Origin: Candidatus Liptonbacteria bacterium
Lineage (GTDB): Bacteria > Patescibacteriota > Minisyncoccia > UBA6257 > 2-01-FULL-56-20
Assembly (NCBI GenBank): GCA_016186635.1
Contig: JACPLI010000016.1
Span: 1-55,516, forward strand
Direction: 5' to 3'
DNA: 55,516 nt
Made by a program: the position numbers and the translations under genes. This document shows, piece by piece, positions 47,501 to 55,492 of the stretch (the stretch's first letter is position 1; each line of letters begins with the position of its first letter). The notes below the pieces were generated by a model. That model did no database searches. It was given only the letters and a program-made list of their open reading frames with translations, and was not told the DNA's origin.

Positions 47501-48259
47501 GGTGCCGGTGTTTCGAACCGTAACTTCCATGTCAATCGGGGTATTAGGTCCAATTTCAATCACACTACCCGCCTTTGTCCATCCACCTTGTTTGAAAATA
47601 ACATTCTCTACGCCAAGTATGACAAGAGATAATGACCCCGTCCCCTGCGGACACCCGTAGAGCTGATTCAACTTCGCCCGCGTCGCCGCGCCCACATATC
47701 CCGTGGGCCTCGTGATGCCATAGGGCGTGAGCACTTCGTTTGCATATCTTTGCTGGAACTGTTTTACTGCCGCCTCGGTTTTCGGGCCGAATATGGCGGT
47801 AGCGACGTCGCCCGCGGTGAGTCCTCCGTACCCGCCCGCAACGAGCATCGAAATGAGCTTTGCAACTTCAGTACCCGTGTCGCCGCGCTTCAAATCCCGC
47901 GTGAGCGTGACGCACGCTCCCTCTCCCTCGCCTCCCCCACCTGACGGCGCCGGTTGCGGAACACCTGGAGTCGGGAAACCCCCACCGCCACCCCCTCCAC
48001 CTCCGCTCGCAGACCCTGAGCCGGTCGAAGGGCTCCCCGCCTGCGCCTGCGCGAGCTCGGACTGCAAACCATTAATCTCGCCCAAAAGCGACTGAATCTG
48101 CGACTCCAAGTCCTTCACAATTTGCTCCTCGGACTGCGCCGCGGTGGGCGCGGGTGCCGTCGCCTGCGCGAATGAATAAGAAGGAGCGGCGAGAACGACA
48201 ATTGCGCCGACCGCGACCACGGCGGCGAACATTGTCATCCTCGAGAGGATGTTTTTCAT
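44528..48259 (-). CDS. Giant secreted surface protein: coiled coil, peptidoglycan-binding-like, Ser/Thr-rich and tandem-repeat domains
   Basis: Signal-like N-terminus; GPKTEAAVKQFQQRYA...GYVGAATRAKLNQLYGC; ITVLSPNGGEVWQIGSTQKISW; YTGTTYAPTTGGTT repeats. Confidence 0.82.
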   Translation of the reverse strand: MKNILSRMTMFAAVVAVGAIVVLAAPSYSFAQATAPAPTAAQSEEQIVKDLESQIQSLLGEINGLQSELAQAQAGSPSTGSGSASGGGGGGGGGFPTPGVPQPAPSGGGGEGEGACVTLTRDLKRGDTGTEVAKLISMLVAGGYGGLTAGDVATAIFGPKTEAAVKQFQQRYANEVLTPYGITRPTGYVGAATRAKLNQLYGCPQGTGSLSLVILGVENVIFKQGGWTKAGSVIEIGPNTPIDMEVTVRNTGTADAGPWEIKTKNATNNWDMGGSSYSSLAPGRGQVVTARWSSPFWAVSGENTIVIELYQRGVLVATWRQSVTLGVAQIIKPGEVSSQATVQVSLDSALSPPARQVAMGSTNVTLAAWRFTETTNVEDAIMSDFRVQQLVDGVGLTSGFSRLTLYSADNPNVALATAGAALGTGGIYYYDFHFSSSPKIPKGGSITLVLKGDVASYAANAVKDNSVHYFDVVKDDSFWAVGATSNNRATVSLGSSRSNSVTVVRTLSGGVSTSTPPSIRLSVSSGEKSSDSVLNVPIGSTFQISGTPQNLQGLPYNFGANTVDSIGYSRAYFFDRTFGNNNNCGNNEGLPTSEWVMTCTARVVGSSQFYVVIYKGGQQYRSNTVTVNVVSSQTTQPSITFANSLMFPSQNIQAGVPERPLGTIEVTVTGGATSLSSIDLKFSLNGDASAGLSQSNSDVLSNVLLQNGSLPDRNIARADTSYVSGRYPIRFWNANIPLREGKNILYIYGTVSPRIQDGTTIQLSVTGVVGGGTTHSLSTVLPSLSVMTVKSSAQPSITVLSPNGGEVWQIGSTQKISWNSNYPSSAVYTVQLFKGNDVVYRWDGPFTENGIAWTIAPSSVFGTLTADSDYRVKVNMDVTPSILGDDAVSDISDSYFTIINTASRPAPATGQTQGTTALPPPWAQPAPAFPGGDSTGGTGAGTAPATGGGAGTAQPGQATGGSGGAGALSPVLRANPPVVPANESSEISLTFPAAAYSCSAPWNSFIQSSGSYTTGALIATKTYTVKCVDASGNSASESVTVQVGQDSRTTYTGTTYAPSTGQTVYTGTTYAPTTGGTTYTGTTYAPTTGGTTYTGTTYAPTTGGTTYTGTTYAPSTGQTVYTGTTYAPTTGGTTYTGTTYAPTTGGTTYTGTTYAPSTGQTSYTGTTYAPTQTFTGLCGDQGGKFFGTCPAGQTCTFGGASNPTYTCTGGSASSQTYNAGRAPQLGSILESMQSLLQLLRGSF
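44751..45117. repeat. 42-bp (14-aa) tandem repeat, about 9 units
   Basis: Encodes YTGTTYAPTTGGTT / YTGTTYAPSTGQTV units. Confidence 0.92.
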
Positions 48260-48342
48260 CCCATTAGCATATACCCAACCCCCCCTCGCAACAAGGGTGT
48301 GGATAACTACATAAGTATCCCGTCATTACCTACACACCGTTT

Positions 48343-48433
48343 GTCATTCCCACCCCCGATCATAGTCGAGGGCAGGCTCCAGCGGGAATCTAGGGCATGG
48401 ATCCCCGCGTGCGCCTGCCTGCGACAGTCGGGG
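48343..48433. repeat. Composite palindromic element
   Basis: CATTCCC...GGGAATCTAGGGCATGGATCCCCG...CGGGG with further palindromic sequence inside both loops. Confidence 0.6.
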
Positions 48434-48454
48434 CTAATCGCTCATGGCCGCACC

Positions 48455-50719
48455 TTACTGCCACGGCCGCGGCGAGGCGTTCATCACGGTGGAGCCAAAG
48501 TACGTGACGCTCGAGGGCAACGTAAGCACGCTCCCCGCGTACAAGCTGTTTTTCCTCACTACAAAATAGGACGAGGTTTGCGTGCTCGCATCAATCACCG
48601 TTACGCCACCCCCCACTTTGTACCAATTCCCGTCCTGCAAGCGGTAATACGTATCGCTTGCGGAGTCCGTCGCGGCGGGAGGATTGTTCGCAAAGAAAAA
48701 TAATTCGTCCGGGCGATTCGCCGGCGTAGAAGAGAGCATAAACCCTCCGTCGCTCAACTGCTGGAGCGCCACCGGACCCCTAAAGTAATAATCATTGCCG
48801 GGCGAAAGGCCGATGGTCGCCGCACCGCCGCCACCGCTTCCGCCGCCCGAAGAAGCCGGCGCAGTGATGGTGAAAGTTTTATTGATCTCAAAGCCGTGCT
48901 GGTATTTCCCCACAATCTTTTGCACCGAATCGTTATTGAATACGTCCACTCCCATCACTTTCCATGTTCCGGGCGTCACCGTGCTTGGCACCGCGAAGTC
49001 CGCGAACCACTGATTAGCGACGCTGGATTTAGTTGCCCACTTGTTTGGAATATACTGTTGGTCATCCAAACTATAGAGTTGCACCAACACCGCGCCTATC
49101 TCGCCCGTAATCCCCGCTCTCGTTGTATCCACCGTAACCCGAACCGTCCCTCCAATGGGCACAGAATTTGGACTCACCTCAATCACAATCGGTTCTCCGC
49201 CGGAAATTGAAAATTCATTGTTGCTGTAATCTTGGGCTCCTTTCCCCTCTTCTCCGCCATTGGGTCCTTGAATGGAGACAGCGTAGTGCGTACTCACTGG
49301 TATTGTGGTGGGGATAAGCCACTCAAACCTCCCGGTGTTCGGAGTATCGAGCGCAATTGGAGCTTGCCCGTAATACCCGTTGGGTATCTTTTGCGCGAGT
49401 TGAATCGCAACCCTTGCGTTTGCCGGAAAATTTCCTGTATTCCAGGTTATCACCATCCGGTCGCCGACTCCAAAACTCTCCCCGCCGTTCGGCGAGAGCA
49501 CGGTGATGGAGGGACGAGCCGCACTTGAACCCTGCGCTTTGACCTGCACCGGGTTACTCACTCCTCTTTCGTTCGCCACGTACAATGCGTAGGTGTTCCC
49601 CGGCACCAGGTCCGGGGGGGCGATGGCCCAAATGAGCGTATCGCCGCGCTGCGTTACCTGCGCGAGGTCCTTTCCGTTGTGGGCAAAGTAGACCGCGAGG
49701 GAACTGCCCTCAAGATTTGTCCCCTCGATAGAAAACCTCTCCCCGGGATACACCTCGAAGTCCGCGCCGGCGGGAGCGACTACCCGCGTGATGTAGGGTT
49801 GCTGCGAAACCACTGCAGGCCGCACGGCAATTTCCGTAGAAACCTGAAGTTGGGGATTGCCCGGCAAAGAAGTCGAGAAATAGACGAAAATTTTCTTCTC
49901 TCCACGGTCGGTGTTTATAGGAATAATTTCATGTGCTGTGTACCACGCAGGCACTGCACGCTCCGTGTTGCACATTTCACCGTATGCTCCCTGCACGCTT
50001 ATTTTCGAGGTAGGGCAATAAATATGGAGACTTGCGGACGCGGCGCCCTGCAGAGCAGAAACACGCAAAGTAACTTTTTCTCCAGAATCAATCACTGTCC
50101 GAGAGGGAACGATGAATAGATTTGATTGAGCCGGAGGAATCGATAAATTTGTTGACCTCATCTTACAAGGATAAAGCGCATTGAGTTTCGCCCGCGTCGA
50201 GGGACCCACGTAGCCGCTCCCGCGCCGGAGCCCGTTCGGCGCAAGAATCTCCGAATCATACTTCTCCTGGAATTCCGAAATAGCGGAGGCGGTCTCCTCG
50301 CCAAAGAGGTAGGTGAGCCCTATTTCGCTCCCCGAGGTTTCAATGTCGGACTTACCGAAAAAAATCCCTTCCTTCTGCAACGCCTGGCGGAGCGCCCACA
50401 TATCGCTCCCTTCGCCCCCCCTGTCGCCAATCCGCAAATTCCTTGTCCACGTATAACAAAACCCCTTCTCACTCCCACCCCCTCCACCTCCCCCGCCCGA
50501 TTGCGCCGCGAGCTGGGCTTGAAGCGCCTGCACTTGTGCCACAAGCGCCTGCACCTGCGCCATGAGCTGTTCCACCGTGGGAGTATTCCCGCCTGCCTGC
50601 AGTGAGCTTGCCGAACCCGACTGCGCCCGGGCAGGAACCGGCGCAACCGCAACAACCGCGGCGGCGGCAATCCCAATCGCGAGCAACGCGCGCACCCGCC
50701 CCCGCGAAAGGTTTTTCAT
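48455..50719 (-). CDS. Secreted surface protein: coiled coil, peptidoglycan-binding-like, IPT/TIG-like and Ser/Thr-rich domains
   Basis: FGEETASAISEFQEKYDSEILAPNG...GYVGPSTRAKLNALYPC; ITVLSPNGGESFGVGDRMVITWN. Confidence 0.8.
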   Translation of the reverse strand: MKNLSRGRVRALLAIGIAAAAVVAVAPVPARAQSGSASSLQAGGNTPTVEQLMAQVQALVAQVQALQAQLAAQSGGGGGGGGSEKGFCYTWTRNLRIGDRGGEGSDMWALRQALQKEGIFFGKSDIETSGSEIGLTYLFGEETASAISEFQEKYDSEILAPNGLRRGSGYVGPSTRAKLNALYPCKMRSTNLSIPPAQSNLFIVPSRTVIDSGEKVTLRVSALQGAASASLHIYCPTSKISVQGAYGEMCNTERAVPAWYTAHEIIPINTDRGEKKIFVYFSTSLPGNPQLQVSTEIAVRPAVVSQQPYITRVVAPAGADFEVYPGERFSIEGTNLEGSSLAVYFAHNGKDLAQVTQRGDTLIWAIAPPDLVPGNTYALYVANERGVSNPVQVKAQGSSAARPSITVLSPNGGESFGVGDRMVITWNTGNFPANARVAIQLAQKIPNGYYGQAPIALDTPNTGRFEWLIPTTIPVSTHYAVSIQGPNGGEEGKGAQDYSNNEFSISGGEPIVIEVSPNSVPIGGTVRVTVDTTRAGITGEIGAVLVQLYSLDDQQYIPNKWATKSSVANQWFADFAVPSTVTPGTWKVMGVDVFNNDSVQKIVGKYQHGFEINKTFTITAPASSGGGSGGGGAATIGLSPGNDYYFRGPVALQQLSDGGFMLSSTPANRPDELFFFANNPPAATDSASDTYYRLQDGNWYKVGGGVTVIDASTQTSSYFVVRKNSLYAGSVLTLPSSVTYFGSTVMNASPRPWQ

Positions 50720-50752
50720 GCCGTGTACCTTACCACACTTTATTTCTTTTGT

Positions 50753-51808
50753 CTACGATGCCAGTATCACCCGCGAGAGGAAAAAAAGCGCAAGTCCGAG
50801 CGCGACGAAGACAATCGAAACGATCCAAAAGCGCATCGTAATCTGCGACTCGGGCCAGCCGAGCGCTTCGAAGTGGTGGTGAATCGGCGTCGAGCGGAAT
50901 ACTTTCTTGCCGCGAAACTTTTTTGAGGCGAGCTGGATAATCACCGAAAGCGACTCGACGACGAGAATGACGGCAAAGAAGGGCAAGAGGAGCGTCGTGT
51001 TCGTGAGCATGGAGGTCACCCCGATCACAATGCCTAAAGACATTGAACCCGTGTCGCCCATAAAAAATCTCGCCGGGTAGATGTTGTGCCACAGGAACGC
51101 GAGGAGCGCCCCCATCATCGCGCCGCCGAATGCCGCGAGGTCAAACCGCCCGAGCGTGAACGCGACGGCGGTCAAGGCGACGAAGGCAAGGAGTGAAACG
51201 CCGCCGAGGAGACCGTCCAAGCCGTCCGTCTCGTTCGCAGAAAACGCCGAGGCGATGATGATAAACATAAAAATGGGTATGTACCACCACCCAATCGTGA
51301 AGTCCCCGAAAAAGGGAATGCGGAGCACGTCCCACTCGAGCCGGAAATAAAACCACCATGCCCCGACTGCGGCGATGACCGCGTACACGATGAGCTTATG
51401 GCGCACTTTGAGCCCTCCGCCGGGCGCGCCGCCTATGCCCAGAACCCCGTACCAATCATCCAAAAGCCCCAACACCGCCGCAATCGCGAGCGCCGCGAGC
51501 GGGAGATACGTCTCCGCGCGGTTCAGGAAATTCAAGTACTCCCACGCGCCGTCGAAGAGCGCGGCGAGCATGCCGAAAAGCGCCGCGAGCCCGAGCACCG
51601 TGGACCAGATAATCACCCCTCCCGCAGTCGGGGTACCTGCCTTTCGCATGTGGAGCTCGTTGAACACTGGCGTATCTTTCCCCATACGGATTTGCTTCGC
51701 GAATCCCGCCCGCTTCAACGCGCGCGCCCAAAACGGCGTGCACACGAGCGCCGCGCCGAACGCGATGGTAGTGATGATGATGACACGGACTGCTTCGCTT
51801 AAAATCAT
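50753..51808 (-). CDS. mraY: Phospho-N-acetylmuramoyl-pentapeptide-transferase
   Basis: KAGTPTAGGVIIW, NETDGLDGLLGG, HNIYPARFFMGDTGSMSLG, HHHFEALGWPE. Confidence 0.95.
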   Translation of the reverse strand: MILSEAVRVIIITTIAFGAALVCTPFWARALKRAGFAKQIRMGKDTPVFNELHMRKAGTPTAGGVIIWSTVLGLAALFGMLAALFDGAWEYLNFLNRAETYLPLAALAIAAVLGLLDDWYGVLGIGGAPGGGLKVRHKLIVYAVIAAVGAWWFYFRLEWDVLRIPFFGDFTIGWWYIPIFMFIIIASAFSANETDGLDGLLGGVSLLAFVALTAVAFTLGRFDLAAFGGAMMGALLAFLWHNIYPARFFMGDTGSMSLGIVIGVTSMLTNTTLLLPFFAVILVVESLSVIIQLASKKFRGKKVFRSTPIHHHFEALGWPESQITMRFWIVSIVFVALGLALFFLSRVILAS

Positions 51809-51827
51809 GTATATCGATATATCGAAG

Positions 51828-52391
51828 TTAAACTTCGATATTTTCCTTAAATCCTTGCGTTGCCGCTGAATCAATATAGGTATGGAACTCGGCGTAGCGC
51901 GGGAGTTCCTCGCGCCTCCCTACGCCAAGGTGCCGGAGGGAATCGGCAGTAAGGTCATATACTGTCGAATGAGGCGCCGCAGGGTCGGCGCTCTTTTCCA
52001 CAAGCCCGCGAAGCCGGAGCGTGCGGAGCGTAAACGAAGAATTCACTCCGCGCAGGAAATCCAATCGTGCGCGGGAAATAGGCCCGCCGTAGGCGACGAG
52101 CGAAAGCGCCTCAAGAGTCGCCGGCGTAAGTTCCTCGGTAAGCTCCTCTTTCATAAAGGCGAGAAGAAGGCCGCCAAATTGCGGCTTTGTCACAAGCTGA
52201 ATTTCTTCCGGAGTGGAAAGCAGGGTAAGCCCGCGCGCCTCTGATGCAAATTCCGCCTGCAACGCCTTGATAAGCGCCTCGCATTCCTCCCTTTTCACCT
52301 CCAATATCTTCTCAACTTTCAACCTCTTCATTGGCTCCCCGTGCGTGAAGAGCAATGCTTCCAGCCGCGCAATTTTTTCTTGCATTTCCAT
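51828..52391 (-). CDS. scpB: Segregation and condensation protein B
   Basis: LEALLFTHGEPM...LSLVAYGGPISRARLDFLRGVNSSFTLRTLRLRGLVE. Confidence 0.88.
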   Translation of the reverse strand: MEMQEKIARLEALLFTHGEPMKRLKVEKILEVKREECEALIKALQAEFASEARGLTLLSTPEEIQLVTKPQFGGLLLAFMKEELTEELTPATLEALSLVAYGGPISRARLDFLRGVNSSFTLRTLRLRGLVEKSADPAAPHSTVYDLTADSLRHLGVGRREELPRYAEFHTYIDSAATQGFKENIEV

Positions 52392-52424
52392 GTCGCTTGT
52401 TACTTGTCGCTTGTTACTTGTCGC
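52391..52424. repeat. 7-nt-phased repeat spanning scpA end and scpB start
   Basis: CTTGTTA|CTTGTCG|CTTGTTA|CTTGTCG on plus strand. Confidence 0.85.
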
Positions 52425-53125
52425 GCATCTCTCTGCGCGACAATTATATCAGAGAAATTCCCCTTCTGCGCGAGGTGCACCCGCCCTTCGCGGGCGAGGT
52501 GAAGCACTGCAAGAAAGAGCGCCACCACCTCCGCAATATGCCGCTCCCCCGCAACCGCGCGGAAACTCATCGCGCCTTCCTGCGTGAGCCGCGCAAGCAC
52601 TTCCGCAATCTTTTCCTCAATCGCAATAATCCGTTCCTTGAGTGTTTCCGTCTCGCGCGTGAAGAGCGATAAGCTCTTCACCACTCCTTCAAGCGCCGCC
52701 GCGAGTCCCTCGCGCGTGAGATTCGACGACGGATAAAATGCGGCACCGGTCGAAAGAAAGTAGGGTCTGCTCCGCAACTTCGCGCTTCCCCGGAACGCGG
52801 CGGCAATGCACTTCTCTGCGGGGCGCCATAATTTATAGAACGCGAGGCGCTGTTCAAGGTCATGGATTTCCGCCTCTTCCTCCTCGGTGAGCGCAAGGTC
52901 AGGAAGCAGCATCTTCGACTTAATAAGGAGGAGGCGGCTCGCGACGGCGACGAACTCCGCGAGGACTGCGGGCGCCACCTGCTCCTGCGCCTGAAGATAA
53001 CGCAGGAAATCATCGGTTACTTTCGCAAGACTCACCTCGGTAATGTCGAGCTGCTTCTCCTCGATAAGCTGGAGAAGTTTCGCAATGGGTCCCTGAAATT
53101 GTTCGAGCGCGAGCTGGTAGGACAT
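52400..53125 (-). CDS. scpA: Segregation and condensation protein A
   Basis: FQGPIAKLLQLIEEKQLDITEVSLAKVTDDFLRYL...LLIKSKMLLP. Confidence 0.9.
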   Translation of the reverse strand: MSYQLALEQFQGPIAKLLQLIEEKQLDITEVSLAKVTDDFLRYLQAQEQVAPAVLAEFVAVASRLLLIKSKMLLPDLALTEEEEAEIHDLEQRLAFYKLWRPAEKCIAAAFRGSAKLRSRPYFLSTGAAFYPSSNLTREGLAAALEGVVKSLSLFTRETETLKERIIAIEEKIAEVLARLTQEGAMSFRAVAGERHIAEVVALFLAVLHLAREGRVHLAQKGNFSDIIVAQRDARQVTSDK

Positions 53126-53132
53126 ACAAGCG

Positions 53133-53199
53133 GCGTATAGCGTATAGCGTATAGCGAATGCCGCATCTCGCCAAGTGATTTACGATTTACGATTTACGA
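53133..53199. repeat. Two 7-nt tandem repeats in the scpA/dnaX divergent spacer
   Basis: GCGTATA x3 + GCGAATG; TTTACGA x3. Confidence 0.92.
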
Positions 53200-53202
53200 A
53201 CT

Positions 53203-54333
53203 ATGATTCACCGCATGGGACTCGCCTTCTACCGCAAATACCGCCCGAAACAGCTCGCGGACGTGCTCGGGCAGGAAACGAATGTCGCGCTTTTGAAGAA
53301 CGCCGCGCGCGACGGGCGGCTCGGGCATGCGTACCTCTTTTACGGCCCCCGCGGCACCGGCAAGACCACGACCGCCCGCCTCATCGCGAAACTCTTGAAC
53401 TGCGAGCGGCGGCGGAATGAGACGGCGTTCGCCAAAACCGGCGAGCCGTGCAACGTGTGTCTTGCCTGCACCTCGGTGGACGCGCAGGGCTCCTTCGACG
53501 TGATTGAAATTGACGCCGCATCAAACCGCGGGATAGACGAAATCCGGAACCTCAAAGAGAGCATTGTGACCGCGCCGTCGCACGGCACCCACAAGATTTA
53601 CATCATTGATGAAGCGCACATGCTCACGCCCGCGGCGTGGAACGCGCTTTTAAAAACGCTCGAAGAGCCGCCGCGCCACGCCGTCATCATTCTCGCCACC
53701 ACCGAGTATGAAAAACTCCCGCCCACCATCACGTCGCGCACCCAGCGCTTCCTTTTCAAGAAACTCTCGAAGACGCATATCATGGAAAAACTCCGGCGGA
53801 TTGCGAAGGCGGAAAAAATAACGATTGACGACGCCGCGCTCGAAATCATCGCCGCCGCCGGAGAAGGCTCCGCGCGTGATGCGGAGTCCCTCCTTGACCA
53901 GGCGGCAAGCTGGGGCGGGAACATTGATGCCCGCACGGTGGAGGAGCTCACCGGAAGAGCCGGGCTCCGCAAGGTGCACGCGCTCGCGGAGCTTGTCCTG
54001 AAGAAGGAACTGGGCAAGGCGCTTGAGGCGCTTCGCGCCAGGCACGACGAAGGGCACAACATGACAGACTTCACAAAGGACCTCATCCACTACCTCCGCA
54101 AAGCGCTCACGCTTGCGCTCCACCCCGCACTCCTAAAAGCGTACCGGCTCGACTTTACCGACGAAGAATTGAAATCGCTCCAGTCGCTCACCCCGCTCAT
54201 GAAGAGCGAGACGGCAATTCCTCTCATCCGCGCGCTCATCAGGAGCTACGCCGAAATGCGCTACAGCCAGTTCGCGGCGATTCCAATAGAGATTGCCTTA
54301 ATCGAACAGCTACAAGTAACAAGGGACAAGTAA
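53203..54333 (+). CDS. dnaX: DNA polymerase III subunit gamma/tau (short form)
   Basis: LAFYRKYRPKQLADVLGQE, LFYGPRGTGKTTTARLIAK, VIEIDAASNRGIDEIRNLKE; start possibly 53215. Confidence 0.95.
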   Translation: MIHRMGLAFYRKYRPKQLADVLGQETNVALLKNAARDGRLGHAYLFYGPRGTGKTTTARLIAKLLNCERRRNETAFAKTGEPCNVCLACTSVDAQGSFDVIEIDAASNRGIDEIRNLKESIVTAPSHGTHKIYIIDEAHMLTPAAWNALLKTLEEPPRHAVIILATTEYEKLPPTITSRTQRFLFKKLSKTHIMEKLRRIAKAEKITIDDAALEIIAAAGEGSARDAESLLDQAASWGGNIDARTVEELTGRAGLRKVHALAELVLKKELGKALEALRARHDEGHNMTDFTKDLIHYLRKALTLALHPALLKAYRLDFTDEELKSLQSLTPLMKSETAIPLIRALIRSYAEMRYSQFAAIPIEIALIEQLQVTRDK

Positions 54334-54420
54334 CAGGGGGCAGGGAAAACCTGAAGAGTATAAAAACGCCCTGCATGTGGGCGTCTTCCTTGTCACTTGT
54401 TCCCTGTCGCTTGTTACTTA
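54311..54420. repeat. Inverted 7-nt-phased repeats flanking a hairpin, downstream of dnaX
   Basis: ACAAGTA|ACAAGGG|ACAAGTA|ACAGGGG ... CTTGTCA|CTTGTTC|CCTGTCG|CTTGTTA. Confidence 0.85.
54363..54387. terminator. Hairpin terminator between dnaX and pilin-like gene
   Basis: AAACGCCC-TGCATG-TGGGCGTC; T-run on minus strand. Confidence 0.6.
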
Positions 54421-54431
54421 CTGTCCGTTGC

Positions 54432-54899
54432 CTATCGCGTCACCGAAATATCCTCCTGTAGCTCCGCCGTGGGCGCCTGAATAGTCACCCGATTCGTCTT
54501 CGTGTCCCGCACCACCGTGTAGCCGGTGTTATAGTTGGCAACCGACGCCCAATGCGCGCCCGGCATGGAGGGGTCGAAGGGTAACGCAGGAAGCTGGCTC
54601 GGCACAAGGCACGGAGCAATATTATAATCGCCCTTTCCCGACGCCATCGCGGTGGGAACGAGAGGCACCGCGCCCTGCGCACACTTAAACACCCCGCCGT
54701 TCGCCGCCGCATTCCTGCTGATTGCTTTCAAAATCACGTCCGCGTCGGAGACGCGCTGGAGGTCGCGCACCGGAGGAAGCGATTTGCGGGAACCCCACAG
54801 CGCCGCAACGGACCCCGTAAGTGCGGCAATAACCCCGACTGCAAGGACCACCTCCATTACCACGAACCCGCCCCGCGTACGCGCCCGTTTGGTAAACAT
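54432..54899 (-). CDS. Type IV pilin-like/pseudopilin protein
   Basis: RGGFVVMEVVLAVGVIAALTGSVAAL prepilin-like N-terminus. Confidence 0.65.
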   Translation of the reverse strand: MFTKRARTRGGFVVMEVVLAVGVIAALTGSVAALWGSRKSLPPVRDLQRVSDADVILKAISRNAAANGGVFKCAQGAVPLVPTAMASGKGDYNIAPCLVPSQLPALPFDPSMPGAHWASVANYNTGYTVVRDTKTNRVTIQAPTAELQEDISVTR

Positions 54900-55414
54900 A
54901 TATATTTGCGGTTGCCTAATTATTATAACAAATCCCCGCTTCATACGGGGTTCATTATTTTGATAGTGTAGCATACCGCCCGAAAAAAAGCAAGATTAAG
55001 AGCGGAAAGCATTGGTTTTAAAAGGCAAAACCCATACTAGATCAAACCAAGCGCCCTTTTCCATTCATAGATAATCGCACCTCTCAAAAATGGTTCGCTT
55101 GCCAAGTCTTTTATTGCAAAGAGGAATTTTTTGAGAATTTTGTAAGAGCCTTCCAAATCTGTTTTAGTAAGTTGTGCCCGCGGCTGTAACCCGCCTCCCA
55201 GACCATTCATTGAGACCAAATCCTTCCTATCAAAACAGGAATAACAATCGCAGTTGAAACAAGAGTAGGATGTCTTTCGAAGTACAAAACTCCACGTGCG
55301 ACGCCGAGGAACTTGCGAAGTAATTACGCAACACAGCAAGCTCCCTTGGTACTTCGTAGCCGTTTCCGGCAAGAGGAGGGTTAAGGGAACTTTCGTGTTG
55401 GTTTTTTGAGTGTC

Positions 55415-55492
55415 GGCAGACGAAAAAGCTCGATATAGTCAAACTTTTTCGTCTGCCTTGACCGGAAGATAGACATCCGATTGTCTATCTTC
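55415..55492. other. Two consecutive stem-loops at window end
   Basis: GGCAGACGAAAAAG...CTTTTTCGTCTGCC and GAAGATAGACA-TCCGAT-TGTCTATCTTC. Confidence 0.6.

Noticed and set aside
55037-55372. 111-aa ORF as a coding gene
   Set aside because: No recognisable motif and a competing frame overlaps it; too weak to call
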